64,000 bases of DNA, from assembly GCF_002934065.1 (NCBI RefSeq), contig NZ_CP018049.1, forward strand, positions 3,594,501 to 3,658,500, read 5' to 3'. The position numbers and the translations under genes are program-made. This DNA is from Pseudomonas orientalis. Its GTDB lineage: Bacteria; Pseudomonadota; Gammaproteobacteria; Pseudomonadales; Pseudomonadaceae. Each line of letters opens with the position of its first letter. Position 1 is the first letter of the stretch. Positions 27,179 through 36,488 of this stretch are shown one piece after another. Under the pieces are notes generated by a model, which was not told the DNA's origin, ran no database searches, and saw only the letters and a program-made list of their open reading frames with translations.

Positions 27179-27931
27179 CTAGCGCGCAACCTTGGCGGCG
27201 GGTGCATTCGCTTGCTCACGAATCGCCCGCTGGGTCTCCAGCACTTTGGCCAACGCAGTCTCGGCCTCGGCGCTTTGCTGCGGCACCCGAATCGCCGCCG
27301 ACACCAGGGTAATCAGCTTGGCCATCACCTCGGCGTCCGTGGCCGGGCGGCCCAGGCTCATGGAGTTCATCAGCAGGCGCAATTCGGTGCCGGCCATCAC
27401 CCCGGAAATCGCCTTGAGGGCAAATTGCAGGCGCACACCCAATTCGTTGCGCGGCAGGTCCGGCAGCGCCAGGGCAAACGCTTCGAAGAAACGCTGGAAC
27501 ACCGGCTGGTAATGGACCTTGAGGTATTCCTGGATAAAGGGCGAGGTGTCGCTATAGACCCGGCCCAGGAAGCGAATGAACGAACGCCCTTCCCCGCTGG
27601 CGGGATCGCTGCGCTCCATCCCCATGGCGGGAGCGAACAGCACACCCAGCAGCGTGTCGCAGTCGAGCGGGCCGTCAGCTTGGGCCTCACAACGCGCCAG
27701 CAACTCCAGGCGTTGCTCATTGAGCGGCTCGAGGCGCTGCATCAAGAGGGTTTTCATCAGGGAATCCTTGTCCCCGAAGTGGTAGTTCACCGCAGCCAGG
27801 TTGACTTGGGCACGCTCGGTAATCTGCCGTAATAAAACGGCGTCATATCCGTACTTAATAAAGAGCGCCTCTGTCGCATCCAGCAGTCGAGTCTTGGTAA
27901 TGTTTGGAGCGCTGAGTTTCTTCGCGGCCAT
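27179..27931 (-). CDS. TetR/AcrR-family transcriptional regulator
   Basis: A 250-residue repressor-type protein. The N-terminal HTH spans about residues 12-58 (TRLLDATEALFIKYGYDAVL ... VNLAAVNYHFGDKDSL); the NLAAVNYHFG recognition helix is that of the PsrA subgroup, which often senses acyl-CoA-like ligands. The rest is the ligand-binding helical domain. It is divergent from the MacAB-TolC-like operon, so that operon is the obvious target. Related A/T-rich motifs lie near both starts. Ligand unknown. Confidence 0.92.
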   Translation of the reverse strand: MAAKKLSAPNITKTRLLDATEALFIKYGYDAVLLRQITERAQVNLAAVNYHFGDKDSLMKTLLMQRLEPLNEQRLELLARCEAQADGPLDCDTLLGVLFAPAMGMERSDPASGEGRSFIRFLGRVYSDTSPFIQEYLKVHYQPVFQRFFEAFALALPDLPRNELGVRLQFALKAISGVMAGTELRLLMNSMSLGRPATDAEVMAKLITLVSAAIRVPQQSAEAETALAKVLETQRAIREQANAPAAKVAR

Positions 27932-28285
27932 AGGGGTTCCACGGGGGGAAATATTGTTTTAAAAAATATTTTGATTTTTTATACCGGGGCCTTCGTTCGA
28001 ATGCAAGTAATGACACGGTGCCATATGGACCAGAGCCTTCGCATGCCGCGACGTCGGAGGTGAGCAACGGCTTTTTACACACTGCGCGATGGGTTTGAAG
28101 AGGCCATTTCGGTGCATCAAACCGCTCTAAATCCACCGCTGGCGAAGCGCGATGAACGCAGTTACTATTCAAACAATTTTTTAAAAACAAGAAAATAATG
28201 AGTTCCTGACGGGCACTGGCAACCCCCCAACTTGTTACAAAGATTTACGGGGCAGCAGCGTACCGTTGAGACGGCAGGCGTAGTC
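27932..28285. other. Divergent promoter region, TetR gene and exporter operon
   Basis: About 354 bp without a supported gene and with A/T-rich ends. TTGTTTTAAAAAATATT at 27954-27970 and its near-inverse ACAATTTTTTAAAAACAA at 28173-28190 lie close to the TetR start and upstream of the exporter operon. The pairing suggests two copies of one operator in opposite orientation. No clear -35/-10 pair was fixed. Confidence 0.45.
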
Positions 28286-28993
28286 ATGATCACAGAGCCC
28301 CCCGCGCAACCCAGTTTGATCTCCTTGAAGGGCATCGGCAAAAGCTATCAGCTTGCCGGGCAACACCTGTCCATTCTCAATGACGTATGCCTGTCCATCG
28401 CCAGCGGTGACAGCTGCGGCATCCTCGGGGCGTCCGGCTCCGGCAAAAGCACCCTGCTCAATATCCTCGGGCTGCTGGACCTGCCCAACTGCGGCCAGTA
28501 CCGCTTCGCCGGTCACGATATTTTCAACAGCAGTCCCGATGAACTGGCGGCGATCCGCAACCAGCAGATCGGTTTCGTGTTCCAGAGCTTCAACCTGCTG
28601 CCGCGCCTCAGCGCTCTGGACAACGTGGCGCTGCCCCTCAGTTACCGTGGCGTATCCCGCCATGAATCGGTGGAACAGGCCTTGCGCATGCTTGATCAGG
28701 TCGGCCTGGCCGAGCGCGCCCACCACCGCCCGGCCGACCTTTCCGGTGGCCAGCGCCAGCGTGTCGCCATCGCGCGGGCGCTGGTCGGCAAGCCCTCGGT
28801 AATCCTCGCCGACGAACCCACCGGCAACCTCGACAGCAGCACCGCCCAGGACATCATGGACCTGCTGCTGGCGCTCAATCGCGAGCAACAGGTGACGCTG
28901 ATCATCGTCACCCACGATGCGCATATCGCCGAGCGGCTGGAGCGCAAGATCCTGGTGCGCAACGGCGTGGTGCACGAGGCCGAGCGCCTATGA
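28286..28993 (+). CDS. ABC exporter ATP-binding protein, MacB-like (stand-alone)
   Basis: A 235-residue ATPase. Walker A is GASGSGKST, the Q-loop is in FVFQSFNLLPRL, the signature LSGGQRQRVAIARAL, Walker B VILADEPTGNLD, and the H-loop VTHD. It belongs to the LolD/MacB/FtsE-like group that drives mechanotransmission exporters. In MacB this domain is fused to the permease; here it is a separate gene overlapping the permease by ATGA. The ATG at 28286 is chosen over an upstream TTG. It is the first gene of a four-gene operon divergent from a TetR regulator. Confidence 0.93.
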   Translation: MITEPPAQPSLISLKGIGKSYQLAGQHLSILNDVCLSIASGDSCGILGASGSGKSTLLNILGLLDLPNCGQYRFAGHDIFNSSPDELAAIRNQQIGFVFQSFNLLPRLSALDNVALPLSYRGVSRHESVEQALRMLDQVGLAERAHHRPADLSGGQRQRVAIARALVGKPSVILADEPTGNLDSSTAQDIMDLLLALNREQQVTLIIVTHDAHIAERLERKILVRNGVVHEAERL

Positions 28994-30189
28994 GCCTGCG
29001 GGTCGAACAGAGTCTGAGCCAACTGCTGCATGAAGCCTTCATCAGCCTGCGTACCCTGGGCAAACGCTCGGTGCTGGCGCTGCTGGGTATCGTGATCGGC
29101 AGTTCGTCGGTGGTCGCCTTGATCAATATCGGCCATAACGCTGCGGTGGATGCCGCCATGATTTTCAAGGACATGGGCACCGACACCCTGGTCGTCCAGT
29201 TCCCGCCCAAAGGCAGCGCCAATGTGCCGATGCGCACCCGGCTCGACCTGGGCGCGGTGCGCCAGACCGTACCGGGCATTGCGCACATCGGCGCGCTCAG
29301 CCTGTTCAGCGGGCCCATTGTGTTCCATGGGCGCACCGCCAATGCCAACTTCGTCGGCAGCACCCCGGATGTGCGGGCCGCCATGCGCCTGGCGGTGCGT
29401 GAAGGGCGTTTCCTGTCGGCCTTCGATGCCAACCAGACCTATGCGGTGATCGGTGACCAGGTCGCCCAGGCTCTCGGCGCACCCGGTGAACCGCTCAAAA
29501 CGGGCGACCGCGTGCGCATCAACGACTACCTGTTCCTGATCATCGGCATTCTGCAGAACCAGCCACGCGCGATGCTGATGCCGGTGCAAGCCAATGAATC
29601 GCTGTTCATTCCCGCCGAGGGCATGCGGCGTATCTTTGCCAACCCGCAGATCAACAACCTGATCATCCGTGCCCGGCCAGGCCAGGACATGGAACGTGTG
29701 GCACGGGACGCCGCCGCTGCGTTGCAACCGCAACTGACCGAGCACAACGTCGACATCACGGTGCCCCAGCAAATGATCGATGGCATGACCCGCCAAAGCC
29801 GCACCTTCGCGTACCTGCTGCTGGCCCTCGGCGCGATTTCCCTGGTGGGCGGCGGTGTGGGGGTGATGAATGTGATGCTGATGAACGTGTCCGAGCGCCG
29901 TCGCGAGATCGGCATCCGCATGGCCCTGGGCGCTCGGCAACGGGATATCCGCAACCTGTTCCTGCTCGAAGCCGTCACCTTGACCGCCGTCGGCGCGCTG
30001 TGCGGCGCGGTGCTCGGCATGACCGCCGCCTGGTTCTACGCCTGGCTGTCGGGCTGGGTATTTTCCCTGGCGGTGGCCGCCCTGCCCCTGGGCGTGGGCA
30101 GCACATTGCTGGTGGGGTTGTTCTTTGGCATCTACCCGGCGGTCTCGGCCTCACGCCTGCAGCCGGTGGAGGCCTTGCGCGATGAGTAA
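28990..30189 (+). CDS. MacB-like ABC exporter permease (no fused ATPase)
   Basis: A 399-residue four-helix permease. The first helix (about residues 25-48, RSVLALLGIVIGSSSVVAL) is followed by a large periplasmic MacB_PCD domain (about 50-270), then the FtsX-like helices starting LLALGAISLVGGGVGVMNVM with the coupling sequence SERRREIGIRMALGAR. It ends in the usual RLQPVEALRDE. It should work with the preceding ATPase and the following outer-membrane and adaptor genes to move a substrate from periplasm to outside. Its end overlaps the TolC-like gene by 8 bp. Confidence 0.93.
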   Translation: MSLRVEQSLSQLLHEAFISLRTLGKRSVLALLGIVIGSSSVVALINIGHNAAVDAAMIFKDMGTDTLVVQFPPKGSANVPMRTRLDLGAVRQTVPGIAHIGALSLFSGPIVFHGRTANANFVGSTPDVRAAMRLAVREGRFLSAFDANQTYAVIGDQVAQALGAPGEPLKTGDRVRINDYLFLIIGILQNQPRAMLMPVQANESLFIPAEGMRRIFANPQINNLIIRARPGQDMERVARDAAAALQPQLTEHNVDITVPQQMIDGMTRQSRTFAYLLLALGAISLVGGGVGVMNVMLMNVSERRREIGIRMALGARQRDIRNLFLLEAVTLTAVGALCGAVLGMTAAWFYAWLSGWVFSLAVAALPLGVGSTLLVGLFFGIYPAVSASRLQPVEALRDE

Positions 30190-31660
30190 ATGGTTACTGC
30201 TGCTGGCGCTGCTCAGCCTGCCCGCCGGGGCCGCCGAGGTGGTGATCAAACCCTCGGCGCCCAGCACCACCCGCAGCGGCTATGATCGCGGCGTGTCGCT
30301 GAACGCCCAGGTGACCACCCTGACCCTGGGCGACGCCGTGTACCTGGGCCTGCGCAACAACCCGGCGATCCGCAGCGCCTACCTGCAGCGGGTCGCGCAG
30401 AAGTTCGACCTGCGGGTCGCCGAAGACGTGTTCAACCCCAAGCTCACCCTCAACAGTTACTACCGGGGCACACGCGGTTCCCAGGACAGCGCGCGCAACG
30501 CCAACCTGGCGCCGTCCACCAGCCTGCTCGGCGAATACGGCACCCGCCTGAGCATGGCCTGGACCCAGCAACTGAACAACGCCGACCGTGCCGGCCGTTA
30601 CCGCAGCGACGGCCTTGACCTGGCCATCATCCAGCCGTTGATGCGTGGCGCCGGCTGGGACGCCACCACCGCGCCGCTGCGCCTGTCGCGCCTGGCGGAA
30701 CAGGCCAACCGTCTCAACCTCAAGGCCACCGTGGCACAAACCATCAGCCAGATCATCGCCACCTACCGCGAGTTGCTGCGGGCCCAGGAGCAGCAGGTGA
30801 TCGTGCAGGACGCGCTCAAGCGCTCCAACACCTTGCTGGAGGTGAACAAGGCGTTGATCAGTGCCGGGCGCATGGCCGAATTCGAGATTGTGCAGACCGA
30901 AGCCGACATCGCCACCCAGCAATTGGGCGTGGAGGAAGCGCAGAACCAGCTCGATACCAGTCGCCTGGCCCTGCTGCGCCTGCTGGCCTTGGACCTGTCC
31001 ACACCGATTCGCGCCACCGAAGCGCTGGAAGCCCGGCCCATGGAAATCGACAAGCGCCAGGCGTTCAACCTCGCGCAAACCCAGCAACCGGAATACCTTG
31101 CCGCCCTGCTCGGCAGCCAGCGGGCCGACCTCAATCTGGTGATCGCCAAGGATTCGGGACGCTGGCAAGTGGACCTGGTGGCGGGCGCGAACCAGGTGCG
31201 CGACGCCAACGACAGCGATAATGGCCGCACCCATAACCGCAACTGGGACAGCTACGCCGGCGTGCAGGTGCAGATTCCCATCGGCGATATCAGCACGCGC
31301 CAGGCCGAAGTCAGGGCCCGGGTGGATGTCGAGGACCAGGAAATCCGTATCACCGACGCCCGCCAGGAACTCGAGCGCGCCGTCAACGATGTGGTGCGCG
31401 ACCTCGGCACCCGCTGGCGCCAGTACGAGATCGCCCAGCGCGCCGTGGACCTGTCGCGGCGCAAGATCGAGATTGAACGGGAAAAACTCAGCGCCGGGCG
31501 CTCCACCAACTTCCAGGTGTTGAGTTTCGAAACTGACCTGCGCAACGCCGAAAACGCGCGGCTCAATGCGCTGATCGCTTATTTGAACGCTCAGACCCAG
31601 CTTGACTTGACGCTGGGCATGACCCTGGAAAGTTGGGAAATCGCCCTCAATGACTACTAA
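30182..31660 (+). CDS. TolC-family outer-membrane channel protein
   Basis: A 492-residue protein with a signal peptide (MSKWLLLLALLSLPAGAAE). Long amphipathic helices with the repeated OEP pattern, e.g. LRNNPAIRSAYLQRVAQKFD and AQTQLDLTLGMTLESW near the end, mark the trimeric channel-tunnel fold. It has no lipobox cysteine, so it is TolC-like rather than OprM/NodT-like. The start is inside the permease gene (ATGAGTAA overlap). Placing the channel gene inside the operon makes this a self-contained tripartite exporter. Confidence 0.92.
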   Translation: MSKWLLLLALLSLPAGAAEVVIKPSAPSTTRSGYDRGVSLNAQVTTLTLGDAVYLGLRNNPAIRSAYLQRVAQKFDLRVAEDVFNPKLTLNSYYRGTRGSQDSARNANLAPSTSLLGEYGTRLSMAWTQQLNNADRAGRYRSDGLDLAIIQPLMRGAGWDATTAPLRLSRLAEQANRLNLKATVAQTISQIIATYRELLRAQEQQVIVQDALKRSNTLLEVNKALISAGRMAEFEIVQTEADIATQQLGVEEAQNQLDTSRLALLRLLALDLSTPIRATEALEARPMEIDKRQAFNLAQTQQPEYLAALLGSQRADLNLVIAKDSGRWQVDLVAGANQVRDANDSDNGRTHNRNWDSYAGVQVQIPIGDISTRQAEVRARVDVEDQEIRITDARQELERAVNDVVRDLGTRWRQYEIAQRAVDLSRRKIEIEREKLSAGRSTNFQVLSFETDLRNAENARLNALIAYLNAQTQLDLTLGMTLESWEIALNDY

Positions 31661-32897
31661 TCGCAAACGCCTGCTGGGCGCGGTATTGATTCTGCTGGTG
31701 GCAGGCCTCGGGCTGGCCCTGCGCCCCTCGGCCGAAAGTCCGGCCGCCACCGGTGAACAGTGGCTGGCGGTAAAGCCCGACGCGCTGGTACATCAGATCG
31801 GCCTGGTGGGCAAGATCGAGCCCGACACCACCGTCACCCTCACCGCACCGTTCGACGGCAATGTACTGGTCAATCTGGTCGAGCAAGGCCAGCGCGTCGA
31901 GGCCGGCCAGGTGCTGTTGCGCATGGACCCGGCCACCCTCGAAGTGCAACTGCGCGACGCCCTCTCGGCCCAGCTCAAGGCGCGACGCACCGTGCAGGAA
32001 ATGCAGGACTGGGACAGCAGCGCCGCCGTCAGCCGCGCCCGGCGCAGCCTGCGCACCGCAGAAATGAACGCCGGCAACACCCGGCGCAAGCTGACCGAAA
32101 GCGAAAACCTGTTCAAGCGCGGCATCATTCCGCGCAACGAACTCGACGACCTCAAGCAACAGACCCAGCAGCAGCAACTGGACCTGGCAGCGGCGCGCAG
32201 TGAACTGCAACAGGCGCTGGAACAGGGCAAGGGCGAATACCGACAGATCGCCGATATGGAGCTGACCAACGCCACGGTCAAATACGACGCCCTGCACAAG
32301 CTGCTCGAGGGCAAGGAGGTCAAGGCGCCCTTCTCCGGCATCGTCGTGCCCGCACCCGGCAACAGCACGGCCTCCCCAAGCGGCGCCAGCAACAACGCAC
32401 CGGTACAAGCCGGCAGCAAGGTCAGCCAAGGCCAGGTGTTGTTTGGCCTGGCCAATATCGAACGCTTGAAAATCGTCGCCAGGGTCTCCGAACTGGACAT
32501 CAATCAACTGCACCAGGGCCAGGCGGTGGAGGTGATGGGGGATGGTTTTGACGGTGAGCGGCTGACCGGTTCGGTGAGCGTGGTCAGCGGCCTGGCAATC
32601 GCCAATGACAGCCAGGGCAGCGCGCAGTTTCCGGTGACGTTGTCGATCCCCAGCCTCACGCCGCAGCAATTGCAGCAAGTGCGCCTGGGAATGAGCGCGC
32701 GGTTGACCATTGTGACGTACAACAATGCGCAGGCGATTGTGGTGCCAAGCGAGGCGATCCAGGCGGACAACATCGTCGAGTACCGTGCGGCGATGGACCA
32801 GCCGGTGGAACGGGTGAAGGTGACAACCGGGCAATCGACGCCCCAGGGCGTTGAAGTGTTTGGCCTCAAGCCCGGACTGGTGAAAATCTCAAAATAA
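31650..32897 (+). CDS. HlyD/MacA-like membrane-fusion (adaptor) protein
   Basis: A 415-residue periplasmic adaptor with one N-terminal transmembrane helix (about residues 8-24). The split lipoyl domain appears as IEPDTTVTLTAPFDGNV and EVKAPFSGIVVPAPGNS, bracketing a long coiled coil (about residues 95-215, Gln/Glu/Arg-rich, e.g. LKQQTQQQQLDLAAARSEL). Barrel and membrane-proximal domains follow. It is the last gene of the operon, whereas MacA is usually first. It overlaps the TolC-like gene by 11 bp. The substrate of the exporter cannot be read from sequence. Confidence 0.92.
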   Translation: MTTNRKRLLGAVLILLVAGLGLALRPSAESPAATGEQWLAVKPDALVHQIGLVGKIEPDTTVTLTAPFDGNVLVNLVEQGQRVEAGQVLLRMDPATLEVQLRDALSAQLKARRTVQEMQDWDSSAAVSRARRSLRTAEMNAGNTRRKLTESENLFKRGIIPRNELDDLKQQTQQQQLDLAAARSELQQALEQGKGEYRQIADMELTNATVKYDALHKLLEGKEVKAPFSGIVVPAPGNSTASPSGASNNAPVQAGSKVSQGQVLFGLANIERLKIVARVSELDINQLHQGQAVEVMGDGFDGERLTGSVSVVSGLAIANDSQGSAQFPVTLSIPSLTPQQLQQVRLGMSARLTIVTYNNAQAIVVPSEAIQADNIVEYRAAMDQPVERVKVTTGQSTPQGVEVFGLKPGLVKISK

Positions 32898-32907
32898 ATG
32901 CAGATCC

Positions 32908-32950
32908 AAATGTGGGAGGGGGCATCAGAGCCTGCTCCCCTCCCACATTT
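32908..32950. repeat. REP-derived inverted repeat between convergent genes
   Basis: AAATGTGGGAGGGG and its inverse CCCCTCCCACATTT flank a loop of about 15 nt. The TTTAAATTT tail means it could double as a terminator for both convergent genes. The internal GGGGGCTTGCCCCC core is lost. Confidence 0.7.
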
Positions 32951-34343
32951 AAATTTGCGTGAGCCTGGCGGCCAGCGCCTTGGCCTGGATCGCCACATCC
33001 GTCACCGCCGTGCTCTCCCACCACATCCCGCGCAGCGGCGGGCCCATGGCGAACAGCCGCCCGCTCACCTGGCCCTGGGCATCCAGCACCGCGCCTGAAG
33101 TGTCCGCCGCAATCCCCAGCGCCAACGGCCCAGGCTGGACCAACCCGCGCTTGAGCAATTGTTGCGGCAACGGCCGGGCCACGCGGCGCCAGTCGTATTC
33201 GATGCCGCTGGAATTGATCAGCGCCGCGCCGGATACCGGGGTGAGGCTCTGCTCGCCACGATAACGCACGCCAATGGTTACGCCGCTGGCCGAAGGCACC
33301 AGCCCCTTGAACGACGCGGCGTGAATCCGCAACCGCCCCTGCGCGTGCAACCGCTCCACCAACTGCGCACTCAACGGCGGCGAACGGTGGTGGTGACTCT
33401 CCCACCACGGCCGCACATGCCGCACGAACTGACGCTTCTCGCGTTCGCTCGCCTGGCTCCACAACCGGGCGATATGCACCCGGACCGTGTCCAGGGGCGC
33501 CTGCCAATCCACGCCCTGATCGAGCGCCCTGCGGCATTGGCGCCGCACTTCACGCAACAGTTGCCGAGGGCTGCGCAGCGTGTGATCGGCACCGAGAAAA
33601 TCCTCCCAGCCCGGCGGCTGGCGGCGCACATGGGGCAACAGGCCATGGCGCGAGAACACCTCGATCGGCCCGCGATGCCCTGCTTGTTCCAGGGAGACCA
33701 CGGCATCCACCATGGTCAGCCCGGAGCCGATGATCAGCACGCTTGATTGCGGGTCGAGCCGGGTCATGGCCTGTACATCCCAGGGGTCCAGCGCCGCCGC
33801 GTTCACGCCGCTGGATTCGGTCTGCGGCGTACGCGCCGCCGGGAACATGCCGGTGGCCAATACGGCAAAGGTGCCCCGCAGGCGTTCGCCGTAATCCAGG
33901 GTCAACAGGACGCCGGCCGCGTCGATGTGCACGTCGACCGCCTCTGCACGGACATGCTCGACGGTGGATGCGGACAGCGCTTCGGCCTGCGCCAGGCGCT
34001 GCTGCACGTACAGGCCAAAAATACCCCGTGGCGGGAACAGTTCGCTGATGGGCACCGGCTGTTGCGCCGACTCCGGCCACCCGCCGGCGCCAATGTAGTC
34101 GGTGAGCCATTGGGTCAGGTCATCGGCATTGTCCGGGTCGACACTCATGCGCGCCGCATTGCCGTTCAGGGTATGACCCAGTTCGACCGCACTGTAGGCC
34201 TCGCCGCGCCCCAGTTGCGCACGCGGTTCGATCACCAGCAGGCGCCGCCGGCCCGGCAGGCGCAGCAGTTGCACCGCCAGCATCGTCCCGCTCAGGCCGC
34301 CGCCGATGATCAATACATCAGCGTTGCGGATGGATTCACTCAT
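32949..34343 (-). CDS. FAD/NAD(P)-binding oxidoreductase
   Basis: A 464-residue flavoprotein-like enzyme. The N-terminal Rossmann motif is DVLIIGGGLSGTMLAVQLL (about residues 9-27) with ARAQLGRGEAYSAVELGHTL next, as in the YdhS-like FAD/NAD(P)-binding family. A second dinucleotide motif is SSVLIIGSGLTMVDAVVSL (about 200-218). It is the last gene of the ten-gene minus-strand operon and could supply reducing power or oxidise an intermediate. The exact reaction is unknown. It ends just next to the REP-derived inverted repeat. Confidence 0.87.
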   Translation of the reverse strand: MSESIRNADVLIIGGGLSGTMLAVQLLRLPGRRRLLVIEPRAQLGRGEAYSAVELGHTLNGNAARMSVDPDNADDLTQWLTDYIGAGGWPESAQQPVPISELFPPRGIFGLYVQQRLAQAEALSASTVEHVRAEAVDVHIDAAGVLLTLDYGERLRGTFAVLATGMFPAARTPQTESSGVNAAALDPWDVQAMTRLDPQSSVLIIGSGLTMVDAVVSLEQAGHRGPIEVFSRHGLLPHVRRQPPGWEDFLGADHTLRSPRQLLREVRRQCRRALDQGVDWQAPLDTVRVHIARLWSQASEREKRQFVRHVRPWWESHHHRSPPLSAQLVERLHAQGRLRIHAASFKGLVPSASGVTIGVRYRGEQSLTPVSGAALINSSGIEYDWRRVARPLPQQLLKRGLVQPGPLALGIAADTSGAVLDAQGQVSGRLFAMGPPLRGMWWESTAVTDVAIQAKALAARLTQI

Positions 34344-34355
34344 GCACCTTCGCCC

Positions 34356-35123
34356 TTACTGTTTGCCCAGGTAAATGTCATGCAAGTCACCCCGTCCCAG
34401 CAGCTCGGCGGCACTGCCACTCAACACCACTCGCCCAGTATCCAGCACGTAGCCCCGGGACGCATAGGTGAGCGCGACATTGATATTCTGTTCGGCGATC
34501 AAAAAGCTCACCTGTTGCTCGCGGTTGAGCTGCGCGATGATCGCGAAAATCTCCTGCACGATCATCGGCGCCAGGCCCATCGACGGCTCGTCGAGCAACA
34601 CCAGGGTCGGACGGGTCATCAACGCCCGGCCAATGGCGACCATTTGCTGCTCGCCACCGGAGGTCAGGCCGGCGCGGGTGTGGCGCTTGGTCTTGAGCCT
34701 GGGGAACCAGGTGTAGATGCGCTCCAGATCCTCAGCCAGTTCCCGGCGGCTCAGGCGCCGCACAAAGCCGCCGCTGCGCAGGTTGTCTTCCACCGTGAGC
34801 TGGCCGAACACATGCCGGCCTTCCAGCACATGCACCATGCCCCGGCGTACCCGTTGGCTGGGCTCTACGCCCGCCAGGTTCAGGCCTGCGTAGTCGATCC
34901 GGCCACGGCTGACTTCGGCGCGCTCGGCCCGCACCAGCCCGGAAACGGCCTTGAGGGTGGTGCTTTTGCCGGCGCCATTGGCGCCGAGCAACGCAACGAT
35001 TGCGCCCTTGGGCACACACAGCGACACCCCGGCCACCGCCAGGATCGCCCCGTCATAGATCACTTCGATGTCATCGACCGTCAGCAGCGCCGGGTGCCCG
35101 GGCTCGGTGGCAGGCTGGCTCAT
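34356..35123 (-). CDS. LivF-type ABC importer ATPase
   Basis: A 255-residue ATP-binding protein of the branched-chain amino acid/amide (HAAT) class. Walker A is GANGAGKST, the signature LTSGGEQQMVAIGRAL, Walker B LVLLDEPSMGLAP, and the typical VLEGRHVFGQLTVEDNL precedes it. With the LivG-type ATPase, two permeases and a binding protein nearby it completes a five-part importer. The substrate class in this operon is more likely an organic acid or sulfur compound than an amino acid. Start spacing: 3 bp after the binding-protein gene. Confidence 0.93.
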   Translation of the reverse strand: MSQPATEPGHPALLTVDDIEVIYDGAILAVAGVSLCVPKGAIVALLGANGAGKSTTLKAVSGLVRAERAEVSRGRIDYAGLNLAGVEPSQRVRRGMVHVLEGRHVFGQLTVEDNLRSGGFVRRLSRRELAEDLERIYTWFPRLKTKRHTRAGLTSGGEQQMVAIGRALMTRPTLVLLDEPSMGLAPMIVQEIFAIIAQLNREQQVSFLIAEQNINVALTYASRGYVLDTGRVVLSGSAAELLGRGDLHDIYLGKQ

Positions 35124-35126
35124 GGT

Positions 35127-36467
35127 TTATTCATCCCCGCTGCAGGTGCGCGGCGTCAGGTGCTTTTCCTTGGCGAACGCGGCGGATTTTTCATCGATCA
35201 GCGGACGCAACAACGCCCGGTCGGCGGCGATCCAGTCGCTGATCAGTGTCCAGTTGGTACCGTCCCACTGCTGCACTCGCGCCGAACCGCCGCCTTCATG
35301 GTCGCGGCACGACAGCTTGAGGTTTTGCATCAGGCCCAGGTAGCCCATGTCCTTGAGGCGCGCATCATCAATGTTCAGGTGTTCGAGGCCCCAGCGCCCT
35401 TCTTCGCCATTGAGCGGGCGCTTGCCAAATTTGGCCTGGGCCGTGCGAATCGCCTCCACGGCCACGGCGGCGTTCACCAGGCCCGAGTTGTAGTAGACGC
35501 TGCCGAAATTCTTCAGGTCCTTGAGGTCGCTGTGGCCCTTGTCGAGGACCGACTGTTTGAGACGCTTGTGGATCTCGAAGTCGCTGCCTGCCGGGTAGGG
35601 CGTGAGCGCCAGATAGCCTTTGGCGGCAGCACCGGCCGGCAGCACGTCTTCGCTGGAACTGGCCCAGATATCGCCGATGATATGGTCCACCGGAAAGCCG
35701 AAGCGCGCCGCCGTCTTCACCGCCACCGGGGTGGACACGCCCCAGGTGCGCAGGAATACCCAGTCCGGATTGGCCTGGCGTACGTGGCGCCACTGCGCCG
35801 ACTGCTCGTTGCCGGGGTCGGCCACCGGAATCTGGATATTCTCGAAGCCGTACTTGTCGGCGAGCAACTTCAACGGGCCGAGGGTTTCGCGACCGTAGGC
35901 CGAGTCGTGATAGACCGTGGCGATCTTCTTGCCCTTGAGTTTGTCGAAGCCGCCTTCGCGCTCGGCAATGTAGTTCACCAGGGTCGAGGCCTCGCTGTAG
36001 AAAGTCAGCATCACCGGGAAGTTGTAGGGAAACACCGTGCCGTCGGTGGCTTCGGTGCGACCGTAACCGAGGGTAATCAGCGGAATTTTGTCCACTTCCG
36101 CCCGTTCACTCAGTGCATAGGCGGCCGGCGCGCCGTTGGGCTGGTAGACCGCGACCGGCGCGCCATCCAGGCCATTTTTGAAGCGCTCGTAGCATTCGAT
36201 GCCCTTCTCCGCGGTCCACTCGGTCTCGCACTCCTGCCACACCAGCTTCACGCCATTGATGCCGCCCTCGACTTCGTTGATATAGCGCAGGTAGTCGATC
36301 ATCCCGGCCCACACCTGCACGCCGCTGGAGGCATAGGCGCCGACCCGGTAAGTCGCCAGGGGAATGAATTGCTGGTCGGGCGAAGCCACGACCTGGGGCA
36401 CAACACCGGCCAGGGCCACCAGCGCGAACGCGGTGCCGAGCAGGGAACGTTTCAAGGATGCAGGCAT
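35127..36467 (-). CDS. ABC importer substrate-binding protein (Liv/amide class)
   Basis: A 446-residue periplasmic binding protein with a signal peptide (MPASLKRSLLGTAFALVALA, cleavage near VVASPD). The periplasmic-binding-protein-6 fold shows in INEVEGGINGVKLVWQECE and in KKIATVYHDSAYGRETLGPL. It is longer than LivK (about 370), like binding proteins in aromatic-acid or urea-type HAAT systems. The ATG at 36467 is chosen over an in-frame TTG 18 bp upstream. It should bind the operon's nutrient before delivery to the permeases. Confidence 0.92.
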   Translation of the reverse strand: MPASLKRSLLGTAFALVALAGVVPQVVASPDQQFIPLATYRVGAYASSGVQVWAGMIDYLRYINEVEGGINGVKLVWQECETEWTAEKGIECYERFKNGLDGAPVAVYQPNGAPAAYALSERAEVDKIPLITLGYGRTEATDGTVFPYNFPVMLTFYSEASTLVNYIAEREGGFDKLKGKKIATVYHDSAYGRETLGPLKLLADKYGFENIQIPVADPGNEQSAQWRHVRQANPDWVFLRTWGVSTPVAVKTAARFGFPVDHIIGDIWASSSEDVLPAGAAAKGYLALTPYPAGSDFEIHKRLKQSVLDKGHSDLKDLKNFGSVYYNSGLVNAAVAVEAIRTAQAKFGKRPLNGEEGRWGLEHLNIDDARLKDMGYLGLMQNLKLSCRDHEGGGSARVQQWDGTNWTLISDWIAADRALLRPLIDEKSAAFAKEKHLTPRTCSGDE

Positions 36468-36488
36468 GGAAGTTCTCTTGAGCAAAGG

